Of a stretch of DNA of 64,000 bases, positions 58,112-64,000 are shown one piece after another. The DNA is from Inmirania thermothiophila (GTDB lineage: Bacteria; Pseudomonadota; Gammaproteobacteria; DSM-100275), in contig NZ_RJVI01000002.1 in the NCBI RefSeq assembly GCF_003751635.1, positions 1,000,483 through 1,064,482 of the forward strand, read 5' to 3'. The stretch's first letter is position 1; every line of letters begins with the position of its first letter. Below the pieces are notes generated by a model. That model was not told where the DNA came from and made no database searches. It was given only the letters and a program-made list of their open reading frames with translations. Position numbers and translations under genes: made by a program.

Positions 58112-58528
58112 TCACTTCTTGCCGCCGGCCTGGACCGGCGCCACCAACGTCTGCACCGTGCTCTTGTGGATCTGCGTCTTGAGCCCCGGCTTGCCCGAGT
58201 GGCAGAGGTTGCAGTTCTCGGGGCTCCAGGCGATCTCGCCGTTGTGGCAGGCGCCGCAGAACTCGCCGTCGATGATCTTGAGCATGTTGATCTCATTGCC
58301 GCCGGCCTTGAACTTGAAGCCCAGATCGGCGTGGCAGACCTTGCAGCGGAAGCGGATGCGGTGGAACCAGTGCGGGAAGATCACCGGGCGCATCCCCGCC
58401 GCTTCGGAGTAGTTGTTGATCACGACGTCGCCGTACTCGGCGCGCACCCCCTGCGGCAGCCCTGCGGCCACCACCAGGAGAAGCACGCCCGCGAGGCCGG
58501 CAAGCCACCGGAGCCTGGGCTTGGGCAT
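58112..58528 (-). CDS. Trihaem c7-type cytochrome, short form (A1)
   Basis: 138 residues. Signal peptide (1-30, VRA-EYG) and three haem sites at Cys62, Cys91 and Cys106, with FPHWFH before the first. Close paralogue of A2 at 56178 apart from its longer C-terminal tail. ATG 58528 has a GGAGGGAGAG ribosome site. It is 58 bases after the beta-barrel gene, the largest gap within the main cluster. Periplasmic electron carrier. Confidence 0.92.
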   Translation of the reverse strand: MPKPRLRWLAGLAGVLLLVVAAGLPQGVRAEYGDVVINNYSEAAGMRPVIFPHWFHRIRFRCKVCHADLGFKFKAGGNEINMLKIIDGEFCGACHNGEIAWSPENCNLCHSGKPGLKTQIHKSTVQTLVAPVQAGGKK

Positions 58529-58586
58529 CGTCTCTCCCTCCCTCTTGGTCACGTCGCAGAAAGCCATGATCCCTCCCGGAGATCAC

Positions 58587-60389
58587 CTACAGGGCGCCGA
58601 AGCTTCGCCGCACGGTGAAGAAGAAGACCCACGTCCCCTCCGCATCGCTGCGCTCGCTGTAGGTCAGGCGCGCCTGGGTGTCCAGGCGACCGATGCGGTA
58701 GTCCAGCCGATTCTCCCACGAGAGGGTGTTGTCCTCGCCCTCCTTGGGCAGCGCCGGCACGAGCTCCTCGCTGGCGAGGCTGAGCGTCGAGCTGAATCGC
58801 ATCCCCCCGACGCCCAGGAAACGGCCGTCGGTATAGGTGACCGAGCCCGACGAGGATGTGTCCGTGGTGACCCGGCCGGTCTCCTCGTCGCGCTGGCGCG
58901 TCGCCTGCAGCGTGAGGCTGCCGCTGAGGCCCCGCCCCGCCGCGAGCCCGCGCCCGAAGGCGAGCTGGAGGTTGCCCTGCTGGAAGAACTCCTCCTCGTC
59001 CCCGCCCGTGATGGTGCGGCTGTCGGAGAGGCTGAGGTTGACCGAGCGGCGCAGCGGCGCGCGCTCCTGCACCCAGCCGAGGCCGGCATGGTGCAGCAGC
59101 GTCCACTCGGTGCTGTCGAGCTCCTGCCCGCGCACGTCCGTGCCGCCCCCCTGCCGCCCGAGGACGCTGCCGCGCTGGGTCAGGCTCAGCTCGAGCCTGC
59201 TGTCGCGCGAGGTGGCGAAGGCCCGCCGCAGGGCATGCCCGAGGCTCAGCCGCTCCTCGAACACGGCGTCGCCGAAGCCGGGATCGCGCCGCCCAAGGCC
59301 GGTGCCGGCGTTCCAGCTGTAGCGCCAGGGACCGAGCTCGAGGGCCGCCGGGCTGTAATCCACGTCCACGGACTGGCTGTTCTCGTCGCGGGTGCTTCCA
59401 TCGTCCTCGTTGCGCACCGCGCTGACGAAGCCCGTCACCGTCCACGGCCCTTCCGGCTGGTAGCGCGCACCGCCGAGGAGCGCAAACCCGCCCGTGGTCA
59501 GCGTCTCCCCGTCCGTCCCCAGCTCGGTGTCGTGGACGCGGCCGCTCAGGGTGAGGGTCAGGGGCTGCTCGCGCACCGCCTGGCGGATCGCCGCCACCGT
59601 GAGCTGGCGCACCTCGCGGAAGCGCAGCACCGCCACGCCCCCCTCCTCGGTCACGGTCTCCTCGCGCCCGGCGTTGCCCTGGGTGGTCACCGACCAGCGC
59701 GACTCCGCCGGCCGCCACAGGTGGTGCGCCTGGAGCAGGGTGTCCTCGTCGCGCTCCCCGGTGTTGCGCCGGCGCGTGCGATCGAGGCTCAGCGTCGCCC
59801 CGAGCGACTGCGTCTCCAGGCTGCGCTGCCAGGTCAGCTCGACGACGCGCTCCACGTCCTCGTCGCCCTCCACGGCCTCCTCGGTCACCTGGGTCCAGGC
59901 AAGGCCGGACAGCCTCGTCCTCTGGTCCGGCGTCGCATACTGCTGCTGCACCTCGAGGCGCGTGATCACGGTGTCCTGGGTCGCGGTGGCGTCCTGCTCG
60001 GTGCGCGTGTCGCGCCGCTCGGCCACGAGGCGGAACGGGAAGCGGCTCTGCGGGAAGACGTCCAGCCCCAGCCGCCCGGTCACCGCCTCCCCCGTGTTCT
60101 CGCTCTCGTCCGAGCTCGCGCGGATCAGCGACAGCGCCACCTCGGCATCCAGGGTGGCGAACCAGGGCGCGCGGTAGACGCCGCGGGTGCGGGCCCGCAC
60201 GGTGCCCACCAGGCTGCGCGCCGAGGTCGCCTCGCCGCCGGTGCGGGTCTCGGTGAGGGTGTAGCTCACGTCACCCCCCAGCCGCGGCGGCAGGAAGGCG
60301 AGGGGGACCGCCTGCGCCGGCGCCGGGCGCCCGGCGCCCGCCGCCACCGCCGCCGCAAGAAGCCCGCGCGCCCATGCCCCCCGCCCCAT
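58587..60389 (-). CDS. 600-residue outer-membrane beta-barrel, candidate conduit porin
   Basis: Signal peptide (1-27, AQA-VPL), then almost entirely alternating amphipathic strands separated by acidic or Thr-rich turns (for example RLVAERRDTRTEQDATATQDTV), consistent with a large barrel of 20 or more strands. No cysteine or CxxCH is seen. It does not match MtrB or PioB by motif (no N-terminal CxxC), but its length and position beside periplasmic trihaem cytochromes are those of the porin in porin-cytochrome conduits. It is nine bases after the parvulin gene, a chaperone type that aids barrel assembly. It ends SFGAL, not in a terminal aromatic. Confidence 0.72.
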   Translation of the reverse strand: MGRGAWARGLLAAAVAAGAGRPAPAQAVPLAFLPPRLGGDVSYTLTETRTGGEATSARSLVGTVRARTRGVYRAPWFATLDAEVALSLIRASSDESENTGEAVTGRLGLDVFPQSRFPFRLVAERRDTRTEQDATATQDTVITRLEVQQQYATPDQRTRLSGLAWTQVTEEAVEGDEDVERVVELTWQRSLETQSLGATLSLDRTRRRNTGERDEDTLLQAHHLWRPAESRWSVTTQGNAGREETVTEEGGVAVLRFREVRQLTVAAIRQAVREQPLTLTLSGRVHDTELGTDGETLTTGGFALLGGARYQPEGPWTVTGFVSAVRNEDDGSTRDENSQSVDVDYSPAALELGPWRYSWNAGTGLGRRDPGFGDAVFEERLSLGHALRRAFATSRDSRLELSLTQRGSVLGRQGGGTDVRGQELDSTEWTLLHHAGLGWVQERAPLRRSVNLSLSDSRTITGGDEEEFFQQGNLQLAFGRGLAAGRGLSGSLTLQATRQRDEETGRVTTDTSSSGSVTYTDGRFLGVGGMRFSSTLSLASEELVPALPKEGEDNTLSWENRLDYRIGRLDTQARLTYSERSDAEGTWVFFFTVRRSFGAL

Positions 60390-60398
60390 TCCCGCGCC

Positions 60399-61361
60399 TC
60401 AGACGCCGTCGCCGCCCCCGTATACGCGCTCGTCCACCTCGATCGCGGCCTTCTCCCGCAGCCCCTCCTTGAAGCGCGTCCAGGCCGCCTCCCGCCGCTC
60501 CCGCAGGAGGAGTTCCCGCGCCCGTTCCTGCACCTGCTCGTAGGGGTTGAGGCGCGGCTCGATGCGCCCCTCGAGACGCAGGATCGCCCAGCCCTCGAGG
60601 AGCTGCACCGGCTCCGAGATCTGCCCCACCTCGAGCTTGGCCAGGGCCTCCTCCACCGGCCCGCTCAGCATGCCCCGGTGGAGATAGCCCATGTCGCCGC
60701 CGCGCCCGGCCGAGTCCGGATCCTCGGAATGCTCCCGGGCGAGCGCGGCGAAGTCCTCCCCCTCGCGGAGGCGCCGCACCAGCGCGGCCGCCTCGTCGCG
60801 CCGCTTCAGCCACTGCTCGCTCGGCGCGCCCGGATCCACCCGCAGGAGGATGAGGGAGACCCGCACCCGCTCCGGCGTCGTGAACTTGTCCGGGTGCGCG
60901 CGGTAGTAGGCTCGCACCTCCTCATCCGTCACCTTCACCGCGCCCTTGACCTCGGCCTCGAGGCGCTGCAGCCGGCTCTCCGCCTCCAGCGCCGCCTGCA
61001 GGGCGGGAAGCCGCTCCCTGCGGATGCGCTCCCACATAGGGCTGCCCTCGTAGCGCCGCGCGAGGGCCTCGATCCGGCGCGCCACCGCCTCGCGGTCGGG
61101 CCCGACGCCCCGACGCTCGGCCTCGGCGGCCAGCAGGACGCGGTCGATCAGCCGCTGCCCCACCTCGCGGCGGAAGCGCGCCATCTCCTCCTCCGGAGGC
61201 TGGAAGTGGTAGTAGCGCTCCCGCGCCGCCTGGGCCAGCGCCTGACGGTACTCGGCGATCGTGATCTCGCGCCCGTCCACGCGCGCGAAGACACCCTCGG
61301 GCAGGGCGGCCTCGGCCGCGGCGCCGGCGAGGAGAGGGAGGAGGATCAGCAGACGGCGCAT
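60399..61361 (-). CDS. Periplasmic parvulin peptidyl-prolyl isomerase
   Basis: 320 residues. Signal peptide (1-19), a SurA-like N-terminal chaperone region (20-160) and one PpiC/parvulin domain (about 163-265: RVRVSLILLRVDP, FAALAREHSEDPDSAGRGGDMGYL, GPVEEALAKLEVGQISEPVQL). It probably folds the exported barrel or cytochromes of this cluster. ATG 61361 begins the long overlapping gene series. I saw no convincing promoter in 61362-61499, so the series may depend on readthrough from the tetrahaem gene. Confidence 0.88.
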   Translation of the reverse strand: MRRLLILLPLLAGAAAEAALPEGVFARVDGREITIAEYRQALAQAARERYYHFQPPEEEMARFRREVGQRLIDRVLLAAEAERRGVGPDREAVARRIEALARRYEGSPMWERIRRERLPALQAALEAESRLQRLEAEVKGAVKVTDEEVRAYYRAHPDKFTTPERVRVSLILLRVDPGAPSEQWLKRRDEAAALVRRLREGEDFAALAREHSEDPDSAGRGGDMGYLHRGMLSGPVEEALAKLEVGQISEPVQLLEGWAILRLEGRIEPRLNPYEQVQERARELLLRERREAAWTRFKEGLREKAAIEVDERVYGGGDGV

Positions 61362-61446
61362 GGCGTCTCTCCCACTGTGGACAAGGCCCCGACGCTAGCA
61401 GAGCCGGTGGCGCCCGGCAACGGACCGGGCATGCACGCGAAAGAGG

Positions 61447-61470
61447 CCGGGCGGCTCCCGCCGCCCGGCC
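61447..61470 (-). terminator. Hairpin between tetrahaem cytochrome and parvulin genes
   Basis: A perfect 10-bp stem (GCCGGGCGGC / GCCGCCCGGC) with a four-base loop starts 30 bases after the tetrahaem stop; on the minus strand it is followed by CTCTTTC. It looks like a partial terminator, which would make the first gene the most abundant transcript while letting some polymerase continue. Confidence 0.55.
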
Positions 61471-61499
61471 CCGGGGCGCATGCGCTCAGCCTGCGCGGA

Positions 61500-62318
61500 T
61501 CACTTGTTGTGGCAGGCCAGGCAGACGGCGCTGCCGGTGTTGTTGATGCGCAGGAACTGCACCGGCGACGAGCCGTCGTTGTGCGGGTCGTGGCAGCTCG
61601 CGCACTCCACCGACGGGCCGTCGCCGGCGGTGAAGGTGCGCGTGTAGAGGACCATGTCCGTCTTCTCGCGCGCGCCGGTCGTGCCCGAGCTGGTGTCGAC
61701 CCAGAACACGGTGCGGCCGTTCACCGTGTTGAACTGCGCCGTGTTGAAGTCCTTGTCGTTGAAGTCGGCGCTGGTGCACGTACCGGTGCCGGTCTTGCCC
61801 TCGCAGCCGCCACCTGCGTAGGCCACGCCCACCGGGTGGTCGTTGGTGAGATCGGTCCCCAGCATCGGCAGCGGCGTACCGGCCATGGTGGTGATGCTGG
61901 TCCCCGAGATCTCGTCCCCGCTGGCGCTGTAGCCGCCCGAGCCGGGCTTGTTGATCACGGCGTCCATGGCCTGCGTGCCGTCGTGGCAGGAGAGGCAGGC
62001 GAGCGAGACCGAACCCACCGTGAGCACCTGGCCGTCGAGGGTCGAGGTGCCGAGGCTGTCGTAGGTGGTGTAGGTCTGGCCGTGGTCGAGCACGCGGTTC
62101 CAAAGCGGGGCCGAGGCGCCGGTGTCCGAACCGTGCGGGGTGTGGCAGAAGACGCAGATCTCGCCCCCCGGGATGAACTGCGCGTTGGTGCCGCTGCGGC
62201 CGTTGGAGGCGGTGAAGTCGTGCTTGGAGCCCGCGATTCCGGCGAAGGCCCCGCCGGCCACCGCGAGCGCCGCCGCGCCCGCCAGGATCGCCACCCTCTT
62301 GTGCATCTTGCTGAACAT
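61500..62318 (-). CDS. Tetrahaem c-type cytochrome, possibly OmcE-type extracellular
   Basis: 272 residues. Signal peptide (1-26, AFA-GIA), four haem sites at Cys55, 108, 239 and 266, and four separate histidines in conserved settings (SKHD His33, TPHG His62, NDHP His161, DPH His246) that could give every haem a second His. Two further cysteines (172, 181) may form a disulfide. The plan CVFCHTPHG - CLSCHDGT - NDHP - CASCHDPH - FLR - CLACH is that of the tetrahaem family I associate with filament-forming OmcE; filament formation here is untested. Own sigma-54 promoter; ATG 62318 has GGAGGA. N-terminal part of the 11-haem protein is paralogous. Confidence 0.9.
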   Translation of the reverse strand: MFSKMHKRVAILAGAAALAVAGGAFAGIAGSKHDFTASNGRSGTNAQFIPGGEICVFCHTPHGSDTGASAPLWNRVLDHGQTYTTYDSLGTSTLDGQVLTVGSVSLACLSCHDGTQAMDAVINKPGSGGYSASGDEISGTSITTMAGTPLPMLGTDLTNDHPVGVAYAGGGCEGKTGTGTCTSADFNDKDFNTAQFNTVNGRTVFWVDTSSGTTGAREKTDMVLYTRTFTAGDGPSVECASCHDPHNDGSSPVQFLRINNTGSAVCLACHNK

Positions 62319-62362
62319 GGTCTGGTCCTCCGAGGCTGTCAGGATGCGCCCGCCGGGTTGGC

Positions 62363-62378
62363 TGCATCTTCCGTGCCA
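62363..62378 (-). promoter_or_regulatory. Sigma-54 (-24/-12) promoter of the tetrahaem cytochrome cluster
   Basis: Minus-strand TGGCACG, four bases, ATGCA matches TGGCACG-N4-TTGCA at 11 of 12 positions, with invariant GG and GC at the right spacing. Transcription would start near 62352, giving a leader of about 34 bases to ATG 62318. The NtrC-type regulator at 42933 in the same cluster is a candidate activator. Confidence 0.75.
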
Positions 62379-62416
62379 CCCCGCACGGGCCCGCGCCTCG
62401 ACCATCGATCAGCGAC

Positions 62417-64000
62417 TTAGTCCGTCATGCCGGCACTTTCCTGCTCCCGCCCGGGAATCCCGTTCCCGAATCCGGGAAACGGGGCCGGCGTCCCTTCGCG
62501 CGCGCGGGAACCGGCGGCGCGGCAGGCTCGCGCAAGCCCGAGGGCACACGCCCGCCGCCACGCCGCCGCCGCCTCCTCCGCGCGCCCCAGGCGGGCGAGG
62601 GCGCGGCCGCGGTTGTAGTGGACCCCGGCATCGTCGGCGCCGAGGGCGACGGCGCGCTCGAGGTCGGCCAGCGCCGCGGCGGGATCCCCGGCCACGAGAC
62701 GGACCGCGCCCCGGTCGGCCCACAGCCTCGCCACCGCGGGCGCAAGCCCGATCGCGCGGTCGAGGTCCGCGAGCGCCCCGGCGACGTCGCCGAGGGCGAG
62801 GCGCGCGAGGGCGCGGTTGTCCAGCGGCACCCACCACCCCGGGCGCAGGGCGAGGGCGGCGTCGTAGTCCTCGACCGCCCCGCGCAGGTCCCCGAGGCGA
62901 TGGCGGATGCGGCCGCGCTCGAGCCGCGCCGGGGCGAGGCGCGGCACCCGGGCGACCGCTCGGTCCAGCTCCGCCAGGGCCTCGCGCAGGCGGCCGCGCC
63001 GCTCGAGCTGCATGGCCAGGTTGTGGCGCGCCTCCGGCAGGTCCTCGAGCGCGAGGGCGCGCCGGTAGGCGGCCATGGCCTCGTCGTGACGGCCCGCCTG
63101 GGCAAGGCCCAGTCCGTAGTTCACCCACGCGCGCGCCGAGCCGGGGGCGTGGCGCACGGCCTCGGCGTAGAGGGTCAGGTTGTCGCGCCACACCGGCAGC
63201 CGGGCGGAGGTGGAGGCGGCGAGGGCGGCGAGGACGAGCGCGCCCGGCAGCGCCACCGCCGCAGGGCGCAGCCGCCGCCACGCCCACGACACCCCCACAC
63301 CCGTCACCACCCCAAGCCCCACCGTCGGCAGATACATCCGGTGCTCGAACACCAGCTCCAGCGGCACCACCGTCGACTCCACCACCAGCGCCGCCGCAAA
63401 CCACAGCAGCCCGAACCCCACCCGCCGCCGCCGGCCGCCGCACCACAGCAGCCAAAGCCCCCCACCGACCCACACCACGACCCCGAGCAGCCCCACCAGC
63501 GTCGTCGGCGGCTCCAGCACCCCCCGCGAGACCGCGACCTCGTGCTCGATGGAAAACCGCTCCGGCCACGGCCACAACCACTGCCCAAGATGCAGCCCGA
63601 TCACCCGCGGCTCGGTGAGAAGCCGCTCCACCAGCGTGAAACTGCGGTACGCATACCCGGGCAGGAGCCAGCCCGCAAGCGGCCCCCCGAGGGCGAGATC
63701 CCCCACCACCCACACCAGCCCCGCCACCGGCAGCGACCACACCAGCCGGTCCCGCCACGTGGCCAGCACCGCCCCCCGCCGCACCACCCCGTACTCGGCC
63801 AGCACCACCAGCACCGGACCGATCCAGGCGTTCTCCTTCGACAGCCCCCCGAACGCCAGCGCCAGCACGCTCAGCCCGTACCAGCGCCACCGCCCCGTGC
63901 GCCGTCCGCGCAGATACGCCCACACCCCGGCGATGACGCCGAGGGCGGCCATCTCCGCCATGCGCTGCACGATGTAGACCACGGCCTGGACCTGGATCGG
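62417..64000 (-). CDS. Membrane protein with C-terminal TPR repeats (5' end outside window)
   Basis: The last 527 residues of a protein whose start lies beyond 64000; the frame is open to the edge (IQVQAVVYIVQRMAEM). About seven helices with SKENAWIGPVLVVLAEY and ELVFEHRMYLPTVGL, typical of TMTC-like or glycosyltransferase-C-type membrane proteins, then about six TPR units (62430-63200). The membrane half uses codons ending in G (GTG, CTG, GCG), whereas the TPR half and the rest of the window favour codons ending in C, so the gene may be mosaic. It ends 39 bases upstream of the sigma-54 promoter of the cytochrome cluster. Confidence 0.8.
   Translation of the reverse strand, partial: PIQVQAVVYIVQRMAEMAALGVIAGVWAYLRGRRTGRWRWYGLSVLALAFGGLSKENAWIGPVLVVLAEYGVVRRGAVLATWRDRLVWSLPVAGLVWVVGDLALGGPLAGWLLPGYAYRSFTLVERLLTEPRVIGLHLGQWLWPWPERFSIEHEVAVSRGVLEPPTTLVGLLGVVVWVGGGLWLLWCGGRRRRVGFGLLWFAAALVVESTVVPLELVFEHRMYLPTVGLGVVTGVGVSWAWRRLRPAAVALPGALVLAALAASTSARLPVWRDNLTLYAEAVRHAPGSARAWVNYGLGLAQAGRHDEAMAAYRRALALEDLPEARHNLAMQLERRGRLREALAELDRAVARVPRLAPARLERGRIRHRLGDLRGAVEDYDAALALRPGWWVPLDNRALARLALGDVAGALADLDRAIGLAPAVARLWADRGAVRLVAGDPAAALADLERAVALGADDAGVHYNRGRALARLGRAEEAAAAWRRACALGLARACRAAGSRAREGTPAPFPGFGNGIPGREQESAGMTD

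Noticed and set aside
61420..61438. Possible sigma-54 site upstream of the parvulin gene (TGCCCGG, four bases, TTGCC)
   Set aside because: TTGC matches, but the -24 half lacks the GG and the overall match is poor.
58413..62420. Plus-strand open frame of 1335 codons opposite the cytochrome genes
   Set aside because: A shadow of the minus-strand genes; the composition is Arg/His/Ala-rich with no domain, and the minus-strand proteins have clear signal peptides and haem motifs.

Overview
The window is a very GC-rich stretch of a Gram-negative bacterial chromosome, packed with genes whose wobble positions are almost all G or C. Shared features such as pcnB-folK-panBCD, lptFG-pepA-holC-valS, zwf/pgi, a TAXI-TRAP transporter and a poly(A) polymerase point to a gammaproteobacterium, probably a Chromatiales-like or sulfur-oxidiser-like lineage. 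That placement is inference from gene order and family type; no species is claimed.

Layout. 0-2.5 kb: a universal stress protein, a small secreted OB-like protein, a YdcF-type protein and a fibro-slime-domain surface protein whose PEP-CTERM tail is cut off. 2.7-8.3 kb: gnd-zwf-pgi on the minus strand, divergent from glgA. 8.4-13.2 kb: a small SAP-like protein, then pcnB-folK-dNK-panB-panC-panD read leftwards. 13.4 kb: tRNA-Glu(CTC). 13.6-20.2 kb: an aminotransferase, a TAXI-TRAP transporter with its stress protein, a Trp-rich lipoprotein and a porin. 20.4-24.7 kb: class I fructose-bisphosphate aldolase, pyruvate phosphate dikinase and an RDD protein. 24.7-33.3 kb: lptG-lptF, pepA-holC-valS and amrB-amrA. 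33.3-39.4 kb: an RNB nuclease, an FAD oxidoreductase, a ferritin-like protein, an AEC permease, a Wzz-like protein and cysC.

39.5-62.3 kb is the most interesting region. About 23 kb on the minus strand carries 22 genes: one upstream gene with its own promoter, then 21 genes with gaps no larger than 58 bp, most of them overlapping through ATGA, GTGA or TGATG junctions. They encode seven c-type cytochromes with 29 CxxCH motifs in total: an 11-haem protein, two tetrahaem proteins, three trihaem c7 proteins and one monohaem protein. Alongside them are a 600-residue outer-membrane beta-barrel, a parvulin chaperone, four beta-propeller proteins in two paralogous pairs, a ResB/CcsA/TlpA cytochrome c maturation set, a haem-copper-oxidase-I-like membrane protein, TPR and Sel1 scaffolds, two histidine kinases and one NtrC-type regulator. 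I read this as a candidate extracellular electron-transfer conduit (porin plus cytochromes), with its own maturation and regulation.

A sigma-54 (-24/-12) promoter lies just upstream of the tetrahaem cytochrome that heads the cluster. A second lies upstream of the fibro-slime surface protein at the other end of the window. Together with the sigma-54 activator encoded inside the cluster, this suggests one regulon joining surface cytochromes and a surface or extracellular protein. Direction of electron flow, substrate and filament formation cannot be read from sequence.

The window ends inside a gene for a membrane protein with C-terminal TPR repeats. No CRISPR array, insertion sequence, rRNA or replication origin was seen. 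The only gene-free stretch longer than 300 bases is 13206-13606, which holds the tRNA, its promoter and a hairpin.
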